From Clostridia bacterium (lineage in GTDB: Bacteria > Bacillota > Clostridia > Christensenellales > CAG-138): DNA of 36,981 bases. Each line of letters opens with the position of its first letter. Position 1 is the stretch's first letter. The position numbers and the translations under genes are program-made. The stretch spans positions 1 to 36,981 of the forward strand of contig JAFXZJ010000043.1 in NCBI GenBank assembly GCA_017541305.1, given 5' to 3'. Of the stretch, positions 26,401 to 34,520 are shown one piece after another. Under the pieces are notes generated by a model that ran no database searches, was not told where the DNA came from, and saw only the letters and a program-made list of their open reading frames with translations.

Positions 26401-29400
26401 ACAGGGGCGCGCTGCATCTTGAAGTCAACGGGGGCGAATGGGCTCTCGCAACGGGCGCTTCCGCCGCCTCCGCCGCCCATAAGGGCTTGGCTGCTGTCAC
26501 CAATAACGGCGGCAGTCTTGTGATAACCGATACCGCGGGAGGCGGCCGCATCACCGCGGACGCGATCAGCAACTCGGGCATTCCCGACCACGCGGCGATC
26601 GTGAGGAACATGGCCGGAGGCACGCTCGATATCTCCGGCGTGACGCTTGAAAACCTTGAGGACGTCAACGGCTATTTCTCGGCGGTGCTCAACGACCGCT
26701 CCTCGATAGCGAGCATGAGCGGAGTGACCATCGTTTCCCCGCGCGGCTATGCGGTCTGGAACCATGGCGGACATATCGCGCTGATCGATTCGTGTAATAT
26801 CGACTGCGCCTACGGTATCTACAACCGCAACATGCGCGGCACGAACACGATCGCTCAGGGTTATAATATCGCAAACTACGGCACGATCGACCTGATAAAG
26901 GATTCGACCGTGACGGTCGGCCAATACGCGGTGCATAACTCCGCGGTGATAACCGAGCTCAACAACTGCACGTTCACCGCGCATCCCGATTCGGCCCAGG
27001 TCAACACATACGGTACCGCGGAGGCGAACGTGCAGGGCAACGTGCAGTGCTACACCGTGTACAACAGCGGCAACTGGTGGTATGACACGGCCGTGTGGAA
27101 GCGCACGGACGTGACGAGCGGCACTTATCGGCGCACCGACGAATACAAGGAGGACGCGGCGTTCCGTCCCACGATAGGAACGATAACCGACTGCCGCATT
27201 TACGCCGAAAACACCTCCACCAGCGCCGATCACGGCTGCGCGCTGTATAACACATCGGGTATCATAGGCGCCATCACGGGCAGCACCGTGATCAAGACCT
27301 ATAAGCATCCGGACAATCCCAAGAGCATCGCATCCAACTACGCTCTGCGCAACACCGCGGGCGGCGTCATTAACAGCATTTCGGGCAGCGTGACCATATC
27401 GGCAAGCGGGTATTCCGCCCTCTACAACGACGGTCAGTTCACGACGAAGACGGTCAACACCTACGGTGACAAGATCGGCGGCATTCAGCTTTCCAACAAC
27501 ACCACCTACGGTCAGCCCTCCGAGATCACGAGCATCACCGCGACAGGTACGATCTCCGCAGGCAGCTATTACGCCATCTACACCAACGGTTATATCGGAA
27601 GCATCGATTCGACCGACCTCACGCTTTCCGCAAACTATAATGCATTGCTCAACTCCGGCGCGGGTGCTCTTTCAAGCTATGAATATGTCCGCACCTATAC
27701 GAGCAACACCGATGCGACGACTGAGACCAAACGCACTGAGACCTACGTCCGCAACCTCGAGAGGGGCGGCGTCATCGGTACGATCAGCGGCGTTCACTTC
27801 GTCGGCACCGGCTCGAACAGCTATTATCTGCTCCAGAATCAGGGCAAGATCGGCACGCTGAAGGATTCCGACTTCTCCGCCGCCTCCCCCAGAGCGGGCG
27901 AGGGCTACGCGATGTTCCTTAACGGCGACAGCCGCCAGTCCGGCTATACGCTGACGAGGGAGCCCTACGCATACGAGAGCCTCTTTATCACCCCCTATGA
28001 GTATCATTACGATTACGACGCTGCGGCCATAAACGAAATCGACAACGTTACTCTCACAAAGAACGCGACCTTCGCGTTCCGCAATCTCGGCGTTATCAAC
28101 ACGCTGAAGAACAGCACGTTCACCGGCACGCAGTACGTGCTTGTGAACGCCGCGGGCGGACCTTATGTCAATCGTGATTCCGTGCGCTACTACTCCGGCG
28201 CGACCAAGTTCGCGACCACGAAGAACAACGGCAGCGAGCTTACATATTATTATGAGAAGATCGCCACGGAGATCGGCGCGATGGATAACTGTACGGTAAG
28301 GGGCACGTCCACCTATGCGCTCTACAACGGCGGTCATCTCGGCACGCTGACGAACAACACTGTCTCCTCCACCAATACGACCGTACTGTATAACGGCGGC
28401 GCGTCCATCCGCAAGTATGATTACAACCTTAAGGATATCATCACCGTGACGGCGACCGATTCCGCGTGCACCGTCTCCTATGGGCTGAACAACGAGACGA
28501 AGATCATAACCACCGATTATGACGCGCCCGTTATCGATCTGATAGGCCCGGGGAATCATTTCAGCGGCACTTATCAGGTGATAGTCAATCTCGGCGAGAT
28601 CACCGAGATCGACGGCGGAGAGGACCCCGTGACGATCACCTCCTCCACGCAGAAGCAGATCGCCGTCTATAACTATAACGGCACGCTCGATTCCCGCACC
28701 GCCTCGACGCCCTATACCGAGGGCACGGCGGGCACCGCAGTCAATGACGACGTGTATTTCAGCGCGCACATAGGCTCCGTCAGGAACACCGTGATAACCT
28801 CGAACGGCGTGGGCATACAGAACGGCGCGGCGAACGCCGCCTATCTGCCCGTTATCGACGAGCTGGGCGAGGGGCTTGAGGCAGCCGCCAACTGCACCAC
28901 GGCGGGCTATCACACAGTCTATAACACCGCGTATGCCAAGATCACCGAGATCTCCGGCGGTATCTACACGGCGGCAAAGGCAACGACCAACGCATATAAG
29001 AACAACAATACCGTTGCCGAGCAGGCAACGCTGATCTCCGGCGGCGATTTCAGGGGCGCGGCGAACACCCGCGCGAACGCCGTGTTCGAGCCCGACAACA
29101 CCGACCGTCAGACTTATCCCGAGGGCAAGGATCTGGTCGGCACAAGGCCCGTCACCCTGCACGACGGCAGCACGGCGGACGGTTATTACTACGTCGGCAG
29201 CACCTTCACCGTCACTTGGCGCATCGACGACGAAAACGATCCTCTGGAGGTCGACGAGGCCGGCTCCGGCACCATCCCCTCCTATGACGGCGCGGTTCCC
29301 GAAAAGCCCGATGACGACGCCTATACCTACACGTTCGCCGGCTGGGCCGCGGCGCCCGGCCTGGAGGAGGGCGTTCCCGATTCCGAGCTGCCGCCCGTGA

Positions 29401-31889
29401 CCGCCGACGTCACCTATTACGCCGCCTTCAGCCGCACGCTAAAGGGCTATACAGTGATTTGGAAGAACTGGGACGGCACGGTGCTTGAGACCGATGAGAA
29501 CGTGCCCGAGGGCGCGATTCCCGAATACAACAGCACGACTCCCGCGCGCCCCGCCACAGCTCAGTATGCCTATACGTTCTCGGGCTGGACTCCCGCGGTG
29601 GCCCCCGTGACGGGCGACGCGGTCTATACCGCCGTATTCACCGAAACGACGAGGGCTTACACCATCACCTTCGTGAACTATGACGGCGCGGTGCTGCAGA
29701 GCTCTGAATTCGATTACGGCACGACGCCCGTCTATTCCGGCGCCGCGCCCACAAGGCCCGCCACCGCCGAAGCCACTTTCACTTTCAGCGAATGGTCGCC
29801 CGAAATAGTCCCCGTAAGCGGCGAGGCGACCTATACCGCGGTATTCACCTCCGTGGTAAACTCCTATACCGTCGTTTGGAAGAACTGGGACGGCACGGTG
29901 CTCGAGACCGACGCCAACGTGCCCTACGGCGCTGTTCCCACCTATGACGGCCCGACTCCCGAAAAGGCGGCTGACGCTCAGTATTCCTATGCCTTTGCCG
30001 GCTGGACGCCCAATATCGCCGCCGTCACGGGCGACGCGGTCTACACCGCTGTGTTCACCGAGGCGACCAATACGTTCACCGTCACGTGGCTGAACGACGA
30101 CGGCTCTGTGCTCGAGACGGATGAAAACGTGCCCTACGGCGCCGCTCCCTCCTATGACGGCGAGACCCCCGCAAAGGCCCCGACCGCTCAGTACAGCTTT
30201 GCCTTCTCCGGCTGGACGCCCGAGCTTGCGCCCGTCACTTGCAGCACCGCCTACACCGCGACCTATGCCGCGTCGGTCAGAAGCTATACGATAAGGTTCG
30301 TAAATTACAACGACGAGCTGCTCTTTGAAGCCGAATACGAATACGGCGCGACGCCCGTCTATGAAGGCGCGGCTCCCGAAAGGCCTTCCACCGCGCAGTA
30401 TGCCTATACTTTCGCGGGTTGGGAGCCCGTGATAACCGCAGTCACAGGCGAGGCGACATATAAGGCCGTGTTCACCGAGACGCTCAGGACCTACACCGTC
30501 GTTTGGAAGAACTGGGACGGCTCCGTGCTCGAGACCGATTCCGAGGTCCCCTATGGCGCGACGCCCGCGTATGACAGCGCCGCTCCCGAGAAGGCCGGCA
30601 CCGCTCAGTATTCCTACGCCTTCGCCGGTTGGGAGCCGGAGATCGCGTCCGTCACAGGCGACGCGGTCTACACCGCCGTATTTACTGAGACGGTCAATAC
30701 CTATACCGTCGTCTGGAAGAACTGGGACGGTACGGTGCTTGAAACGGATGAGAACGTGCCCTACGGCGCGACGCCCGCGTATGACAGCGCCGCTCCCGAG
30801 AAGGCCGGCACCGCTCAGTATTCCTACGCCTTCGCCGGTTGGGAGCCCGAAATAACTGCCGTCACCGGCGACGCGGTTTACACCGCAGTGTTCACCGAGA
30901 CGGTCAATACCTATACCGTCGTTTGGAAGAATTGGGACGGTACGGTGCTCGAGACGGACGAGAACGTGCCTTACGGCGCGACGCCCGCGTATGACGGTGA
31001 ACCTCCCGAGAAGGCGGCTGACGCTCAGTATTCCTACGCCTTCGCCGGTTGGAATCCCGAAATAACGTCCGTCACCGGTGACGCGGTCTACACCGCCGTA
31101 TTCACCGAGACGGTCAATACCTATACAGTCGTCTGGAAGAACTGGGACGGCTCCGTGCTCGAGACCGATTCCGAGGTCCCCTACGGCGCGACGCCCGCGT
31201 ATGATGGTGAACCTCCCGAGAAAGCGGCTGACGCTCAGTATTCCTACGCCTTCGCCGGTTGGAATCCCGAAATTGAGTCTGTCACCGGCGACGCGGTCTA
31301 CACCGCCGTGTTCAGCTCCGCGGCAAACGTCTACACGATCACGTTCCTGATCAACGGCAATCCCTATGCCGAGCTGAGCTTTGCTTACGGCACGCCGCCC
31401 GAAGCCCCCGCGTTTGAGGTCCCCGCGGGATATATATTCTCCGGCTGGGATCTTCCCGACGCGATGCCCGCCTGCGATCTGACGCTCAACGCCTCGCTTA
31501 CGGGCAATCCTCACACGCTCACGATCGAGTATTGCTTTATCGACGATACCCCCGCCGCGGAAACGTTTGTTAGCACGGTCGGCTTCGAGGAGAATTACAG
31601 CGTGAACAGCCCCGAGGTGACGGGCTGCATCCCCGATGCGCTTATCGTGACCGGCACCATGCCCGACGAGGACGTGACCGTGCGCGTGACCTATTACCGT
31701 ATAGGCGATACCAACCTTGACAATAAGGTCACGCCCGACGACGTTTCGCTGCTTTCCGCCTATCTGATGAACAGCGGAACGCTTGCAGGACACGGCCTTG
31801 CGAATGCCGACGCGAACCTTGACGGAGTCGTTGACGTGCTGGATCTTGCCGCGATCTGCTCCATCGCAATGGGCGGCGCGGGCAAATAA
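23427..31889 (+). CDS. Giant secreted beta-helix/InlB-repeat/dockerin protein (2820 aa)
   Basis: ATG 23427 follows TTGGAGG (8-nt spacing) and gives a signal peptide (MTRNVFRRMFSLLLAAAMLL, GLLPSLGILA). Domains in order: a Ser/Thr-rich beta region with an InlB-like module (to about residue 260); a long beta region (about 260-930); a parallel beta-helix-like region (about 940-1900) with many short N-x-G-x-I and Y-A-L/I-Y-N units; ten InlB/Listeria-Bacteroides-type repeats of about 70 residues (bases 29205-31331) and an eleventh divergent one; and a C-terminal type I dockerin (about 31704-31880; DTNLDNKVT, DANLDGVVD). Beta-helix plus InlB repeats is the layout of large surface adhesins; the dockerin implies non-covalent attachment to a cohesin. 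No LPXTG or transmembrane tail is present. It is translationally coupled to the Lgt-like gene and ends the operon. Confidence 0.88.
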   Translation: MTRNVFRRMFSLLLAAAMLLGLLPSLGILAESGLIRSALAEESQVSSGSGTWISGKLAYTYVAMSEGSSSNGASGSVSVSGSTMTVKAVSSKATSGCSSESAYPTTTTVTVTNASQYPLRVNSITANPESLTSLSAGEMIASGASFIIRITANPNSAEDTSSRTATGTVTISVTEERTVTITAIASPYVSYTVGGHAVAQNGGNVSFTADIGSNVALSAITAPEGYTFKGWRIGSNPIAMVSSFTVVSECSVFPVIISGEYSEAPNFRVGSNTYTFWDEAISAAVNGSNKKVIVDLPSVTLPDTLEGNLLTPAGSTYVKPASDGGVEYIVPSGVTLLVPFDSAGTVYTTAPAITYNDYATPTAFRTLTMPSGVRMTVQSGGSLCLSGKLSSKGQMGGYNGTPTGPDGRINMLGGSSITLKNNSNLYCWGYIHGDGEVIAESGSTVYEAFQIKDWRGGTATSNVYVYAFIFNQYYIQNIEVPLKVYAGASEKLYSAVNASSTAYPMNSSLIGQGGLFNIASGYVVKDYRESADRLHVEVNGDVSVSPMTLSGLPIIGSISTTDYILPITSNLSIDFVSGTSSVTQDLEMLPGVEIRIGRNAEFRINSGKKIYVYDNDDWLNFSGSARMYPIGYSVANGTAAIRSAESLKDVALDIDGTLTVQGSLFTSEGGANITSSMGTEGNNGRIVLVNPPAASSTIYETLNNSDKTPVVFTAPKLHNGDDTHSATAGTGASTWYYDKTGEHWYRHLISIVYNGQTVGRLYHCEDPALTYDASWLSGLSASVTSGSATVSVSGTDVNISNVTSDAVVTLSGAAAKYIPTFVLNEAQYANYVTFTGNTLSETVTIDGALCYVVKKAPSAMTVGTEYAAPTDQEMGVSPENHNAVTWNLSGVSASSGSPYNGFVPVGGTPDGEVFIFGFYSGAVAYNSFTDAYYPTLAAAMEAVPTSGTGTVRLIADCGSFEEESGTAAYTVPAAVDLTIDLDGHRALGRLVNRGALHLEVNGGEWALATGASAASAAHKGLAAVTNNGGSLVITDTAGGGRITADAISNSGIPDHAAIVRNMAGGTLDISGVTLENLEDVNGYFSAVLNDRSSIASMSGVTIVSPRGYAVWNHGGHIALIDSCNIDCAYGIYNRNMRGTNTIAQGYNIANYGTIDLIKDSTVTVGQYAVHNSAVITELNNCTFTAHPDSAQVNTYGTAEANVQGNVQCYTVYNSGNWWYDTAVWKRTDVTSGTYRRTDEYKEDAAFRPTIGTITDCRIYAENTSTSADHGCALYNTSGIIGAITGSTVIKTYKHPDNPKSIASNYALRNTAGGVINSISGSVTISASGYSALYNDGQFTTKTVNTYGDKIGGIQLSNNTTYGQPSEITSITATGTISAGSYYAIYTNGYIGSIDSTDLTLSANYNALLNSGAGALSSYEYVRTYTSNTDATTETKRTETYVRNLERGGVIGTISGVHFVGTGSNSYYLLQNQGKIGTLKDSDFSAASPRAGEGYAMFLNGDSRQSGYTLTREPYAYESLFITPYEYHYDYDAAAINEIDNVTLTKNATFAFRNLGVINTLKNSTFTGTQYVLVNAAGGPYVNRDSVRYYSGATKFATTKNNGSELTYYYEKIATEIGAMDNCTVRGTSTYALYNGGHLGTLTNNTVSSTNTTVLYNGGASIRKYDYNLKDIITVTATDSACTVSYGLNNETKIITTDYDAPVIDLIGPGNHFSGTYQVIVNLGEITEIDGGEDPVTITSSTQKQIAVYNYNGTLDSRTASTPYTEGTAGTAVNDDVYFSAHIGSVRNTVITSNGVGIQNGAANAAYLPVIDELGEGLEAAANCTTAGYHTVYNTAYAKITEISGGIYTAAKATTNAYKNNNTVAEQATLISGGDFRGAANTRANAVFEPDNTDRQTYPEGKDLVGTRPVTLHDGSTADGYYYVGSTFTVTWRIDDENDPLEVDEAGSGTIPSYDGAVPEKPDDDAYTYTFAGWAAAPGLEEGVPDSELPPVTADVTYYAAFSRTLKGYTVIWKNWDGTVLETDENVPEGAIPEYNSTTPARPATAQYAYTFSGWTPAVAPVTGDAVYTAVFTETTRAYTITFVNYDGAVLQSSEFDYGTTPVYSGAAPTRPATAEATFTFSEWSPEIVPVSGEATYTAVFTSVVNSYTVVWKNWDGTVLETDANVPYGAVPTYDGPTPEKAADAQYSYAFAGWTPNIAAVTGDAVYTAVFTEATNTFTVTWLNDDGSVLETDENVPYGAAPSYDGETPAKAPTAQYSFAFSGWTPELAPVTCSTAYTATYAASVRSYTIRFVNYNDELLFEAEYEYGATPVYEGAAPERPSTAQYAYTFAGWEPVITAVTGEATYKAVFTETLRTYTVVWKNWDGSVLETDSEVPYGATPAYDSAAPEKAGTAQYSYAFAGWEPEIASVTGDAVYTAVFTETVNTYTVVWKNWDGTVLETDENVPYGATPAYDSAAPEKAGTAQYSYAFAGWEPEITAVTGDAVYTAVFTETVNTYTVVWKNWDGTVLETDENVPYGATPAYDGEPPEKAADAQYSYAFAGWNPEITSVTGDAVYTAVFTETVNTYTVVWKNWDGSVLETDSEVPYGATPAYDGEPPEKAADAQYSYAFAGWNPEIESVTGDAVYTAVFSSAANVYTITFLINGNPYAELSFAYGTPPEAPAFEVPAGYIFSGWDLPDAMPACDLTLNASLTGNPHTLTIEYCFIDDTPAAETFVSTVGFEENYSVNSPEVTGCIPDALIVTGTMPDEDVTVRVTYYRIGDTNLDNKVTPDDVSLLSAYLMNSGTLAGHGLANADANLDGVVDVLDLAAICSIAMGGAGK
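29205..31331 (+). repeat. Ten tandem InlB-like repeats, mostly 210 bp
   Basis: Unit starts are 29205, 29448, 29658, 29865, 30075, 30285, 30492, 30702, 30912 and 31122. The first unit is 243 bp and the others 207-210 bp. Typical unit features are YTVVWKNWDG, VLETDENVPYG, QYSYAFAGW and DAVYTAVFTE. The last four units are nearly identical in DNA, so this block is prone to expansion, contraction and assembly collapse. Confidence 0.92.
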
Positions 31890-31900
31890 GGTATGATGGG

Positions 31901-31935
31901 AAAACCCCGCGGAGAGAGTGCCGCGGGGTTTTTTT
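31901..31935 (+). terminator. Terminator after the giant gene
   Basis: AAAACCCCGCGG (31901-31912) pairs with CCGCGGGGTTTT (31921-31932) around an 8-nt loop, with a T-run to 31935. It closes the 17647-31889 transcription unit. Confidence 0.93.
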
Positions 31936-31945
31936 CGGCCCCATA

Positions 31946-31974
31946 TGGACAAGGGGCGCAAAAAATGTTATAGT
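31946..31974 (+). promoter_or_regulatory. Promoter of the NlpC/P60-like gene
   Basis: TGGACA (31946-31951), a 17-nt spacer and TATAGT (31969-31974) with TG one base upstream. The predicted start is near 31981, a 29-nt leader. Confidence 0.7.
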
Positions 31975-32009
31975 AAGGTGCAGATCTAAGTGTTACCGAA
32001 AGGAGCCCC

Positions 32010-33197
32010 ATGTCGATAAAGGGTCTTTTAAAACGAACTGCCGCCGCCGCGCTTGCGCTTTTGATGCTTGCGGCGGGCTCTGTGAGCCTGCGGGCGGCAT
32101 ATGCCGAGCCCTCGTCCGAGCCCGACGACGGACAGATTCAGGATCAGGCCGCGCCCGTCACGCTGGACGCCGACCGCATAATCGTTCAGCGCGCGCTGAG
32201 GCTGGCATTTCTGGGTCAGGAGCAGGGACGGGCGTCATGGACGCCGCGCTACAGCTTTTTGGCCTGCAATTCGGACAAGAGCTATTCCGCGGGACAGGCT
32301 GAATTCAGTATGCCCTATTCGCGCAGCGCGCTGTTCAACACCACCGAATTCGTCGGTCAGCAGCAGTACATAGGCTGGGTGGACGCCGATTCGGGCGCGA
32401 CCCCTTCCTATGCCTATACGATCGCGAACTTCCTGCGCTGTGCGAACACTCCCGGCTCCGCGTTCGACCGCGCTGCCAGGGCGGCCGTCGCCGCGAACGC
32501 GAAATGGGGCGCGCTGCTTGGCTCGGATTGCTCCGCTTTCCTTTCCTATGCCTGGCAGATCCCGCATATGACCACTTTCATGTTCACATCGGACGCGGTG
32601 GATTGGAACATCTGCCGAATCGTGCCCGCCACAAAGGGGCATGAGAGCCGCTATTCCAATTCCGATCTGCTGGCTCTTGAGCCCGGCGACGCCATGGTCT
32701 GCGCCAACGTAAGCGGCAGGGACGAGCACGGCAACCCCCTTTACCGCGGTCACTGCGTGATAATCACCGATATCACTCTGGACGCAAACGGAAAGCCCAT
32801 TTTCGTCGACACCGTTGAGGAGATCGCTCCCCGCGCGATAGCCAAGCACCGCACCGCCGAGGAATTCCTGAAATATGCCAACAAGCTTCCTTCCAGCGGC
32901 GCTTATTACAAATTCTACCGCCTTATTTCAAAAAGCCACTTAAAGCTGGAGCTTGAGATCACGCTGGATCCCGCGGGCGGCGATCCCATTCCGGAATCGG
33001 AGAGCGTAAAGCTTGTATTCGCGCGCGACGCGCAGGGCAATATCGCCTTGTATGACGAGGTGATATCCTTTGCCCCCACCAGGGCCGGCGCGGAATTCAT
33101 CGGCTGGGGCCTTTATGAAAACGGCGACGATATCATCGCCCCCGGCACGCCGATAGAGCTGCTCTTCGATCACACGCTTTATGCCAGATGGCGCTGA
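32010..33197 (+). CDS. Secreted NlpC/P60-like cysteine hydrolase with InlB-like module (395 aa)
   Basis: AAAGGAG (31999-32005) precedes ATG 32010. Signal peptide: KGLLKRTAAAALALLMLAAG, cut near AYA. The central part has GSDCSAFLSYAW with candidate nucleophile Cys174 (compare DCSGLxxY of NlpC/P60) and YRGHCVIITDI with candidate His248 (compare GHVGIY). The insertion between them is normal for the fold. A C-terminal module (TLDPAGGDPIPES to FIGWGLYENG to LYARW) is an InlB-like repeat. A peptidoglycan amidase or endopeptidase role is plausible; identity is motif-based and the second acid/polar residue was not assigned, so a related CHAP-like or inactive protein is possible. Own promoter and terminator make it monocistronic. 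Confidence 0.62.
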   Translation: MSIKGLLKRTAAAALALLMLAAGSVSLRAAYAEPSSEPDDGQIQDQAAPVTLDADRIIVQRALRLAFLGQEQGRASWTPRYSFLACNSDKSYSAGQAEFSMPYSRSALFNTTEFVGQQQYIGWVDADSGATPSYAYTIANFLRCANTPGSAFDRAARAAVAANAKWGALLGSDCSAFLSYAWQIPHMTTFMFTSDAVDWNICRIVPATKGHESRYSNSDLLALEPGDAMVCANVSGRDEHGNPLYRGHCVIITDITLDANGKPIFVDTVEEIAPRAIAKHRTAEEFLKYANKLPSSGAYYKFYRLISKSHLKLELEITLDPAGGDPIPESESVKLVFARDAQGNIALYDEVISFAPTRAGAEFIGWGLYENGDDIIAPGTPIELLFDHTLYARWR

Positions 33198-33250
33198 GCT
33201 GAAGAAAACAGCGCCGCGGAAGCAAAGCAGTTCAAGGCTCATAAACAACA

Positions 33251-33292
33251 AGCACCGACAGGGCTGTCGCATCCCCTTTCGGTGCTTTTTTT
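33251..33292 (+). terminator. Terminator of the NlpC/P60-like gene
   Basis: AGCACCGA (33251-33258) pairs with TCGGTGCT (33279-33286) around a 20-nt loop, followed by seven T (33286-33292). A GGG/CCC pairing inside the loop may extend it. Confidence 0.85.
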
Positions 33293-33482
33293 GCGTGTAC
33301 GACCGATCGATCATGCTATGATCGCCGGTATGTCGGAAAGCGGCTCTGAAAGCCCGTTCCGTTGTCACGGTATCCGGACGGCCTCAAAAGGTATCTTCGG
33401 CGTTTGGCATTCTGCGCCGGAGATAACGCTCGCCGCAACGGTTTTTTACTGTAATGCTCTTTCCCCTGCGTTCCGCGGGATC
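33293..33482. other. Noncoding stretch with an inverted repeat
   Basis: GATCAT-GCT-ATGATC (33309-33323) is a 6-bp inverted repeat. TGCTATGATCGCCGGTATG here resembles the -10/start region of the gene at 9614, but no good -35 is present and no convincing gene follows on the plus strand. No clear terminator for the minus-strand gene was found. Confidence 0.3.
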
Positions 33483-34520
33483 TCAGCCCTTCAGAGTGTT
33501 GAAGAGGATCTTGCGGGAACCGCCCTTGTCGTCGGTTGCTCCGCTGCGCGCGAACGCGAGCGCGACGACAAACAGCAGGTCGAGATTCTTTTCGTTCGTG
33601 AATATGCGATAGAAGCCCTGGATCGGCATCTTGTTCGCGACCGCGTGCTCCTCGGCGTCCTCCTCGTGGACGTACTGGCTCGAAGCCTCGATATAGCCGA
33701 TCTCCGCGCCGTCCCTCAGGACCGTGTAGGACGGGAACAGCACCTTGTCCTGCGCAAAGCGGGATTCCACCTTGACGCCGCTGCGCTTAAGGTGCTTCCA
33801 GATGTCCTCGCCGTCAAACGAGAAGGTATAGTGGTTATCGAGAATGAAGGAATTCCAATCGGTCTCCTCCTGGTGCCCGATAAGATGCGCCTTGGTCGTG
33901 CCGTGCTCATGGTCGATAAAGTCGAAGCCGAACGGACCCGCCAATGTGAACTTCGTCATCTTCGCCTCGTAGAGCACCTTGCGGTCCTTGTCCTCGATGC
34001 GGTGGCCGTACTTCGGCGTGCCGAGATCGGTCAGGAAGTACAGCTCACGCTGCGCGCCCTGTTCGGACGGCGCATAGACGGTCTCGCCCTGGGTCTCCTT
34101 GAGATTCTTGACGGCAAGCTTCTTCTTGATCGTCAGTCCGATCAGCAGGAGAAGTATGACCGCGCCGGCGATCATGAAATAGATGCCGATGCCCTTGCCG
34201 GAAGTGATCTTCTCAGGATTCTGCGGGTCGTACATGATATTGACTTTCTTGCCTACCTCGTAAGAAGGGGCGTCGGAATCGAGCTTTGTCGTATACTCCT
34301 TGCCGTCCACCGTATACTTCACGGTCACGATCCGGCTGACGTCGTTTGCGGTGTCGGGATCGGGGATGTAATCGGGATCGTTTTCGATGGAGACAATGGT
34401 CGCTTCGGTCTTTTCATAGCCCTTCGACTGGAAGAACGTGAGATAGACGCCTGCGCCGAGCGCGATCACGGCAAGGATCGCCGCGAAGATCTTCAAACCC
34501 GGACCTTTGAATGAGAACAT
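33483..34520 (-). CDS. DUF3592-like membrane protein with tubby-like C-terminus (345 aa)
   Basis: AGGAGG lies about 8 nt before the start at 34520. A first transmembrane helix (KIFAAILAVIALGAGVYLTF) is followed by a DUF3592-type extracytoplasmic beta domain (TEATIVSIEND to VTVKYTVDGKEYTTKL to VNIMYDPQNPEKI), then a second helix (GIYFMIAGAVILLLLIGLTI) and a cytoplasmic C-terminal domain of about 200 residues. That domain (HRIEDKDRKVLYEAKMTKFT, FGFDFIDHEHGTTKAHLIG, YTVLRDGAEIGYIEASS) reads like a tubby/LURP-one beta-barrel, which in other proteins binds lipids or acts as a scramblase. The domain assignment is by pattern only. Function unknown. It is the last gene of the minus-strand pair at this end. 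Confidence 0.75.
   Translation of the reverse strand: MFSFKGPGLKIFAAILAVIALGAGVYLTFFQSKGYEKTEATIVSIENDPDYIPDPDTANDVSRIVTVKYTVDGKEYTTKLDSDAPSYEVGKKVNIMYDPQNPEKITSGKGIGIYFMIAGAVILLLLIGLTIKKKLAVKNLKETQGETVYAPSEQGAQRELYFLTDLGTPKYGHRIEDKDRKVLYEAKMTKFTLAGPFGFDFIDHEHGTTKAHLIGHQEETDWNSFILDNHYTFSFDGEDIWKHLKRSGVKVESRFAQDKVLFPSYTVLRDGAEIGYIEASSQYVHEEDAEEHAVANKMPIQGFYRIFTNEKNLDLLFVVALAFARSGATDDKGGSRKILFNTLKG

Noticed and set aside
27672-29162. A 496-codon minus-strand frame within the giant gene
   Set aside because: Antisense shadow with no ribosome site; the plus-strand frame is continuous for 2820 codons with a signal peptide and dockerin.
29439-31961. An 840-codon open frame on the minus strand opposite the repeat region of the giant gene
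   Set aside because: It mirrors the InlB repeats, has no ribosome site or recognisable domain, and its composition (Gly, Arg, Val, His rich) is that of an antisense shadow in GC-rich DNA.
33282-34514. A 410-codon plus-strand frame opposite the DUF3592-like gene, with TATGAT shortly before an internal ATG
   Set aside because: No -35 box or ribosome site, and a low-complexity Leu/Val/Arg/Asp composition. The minus strand has an AGGAGG site and recognisable domains.
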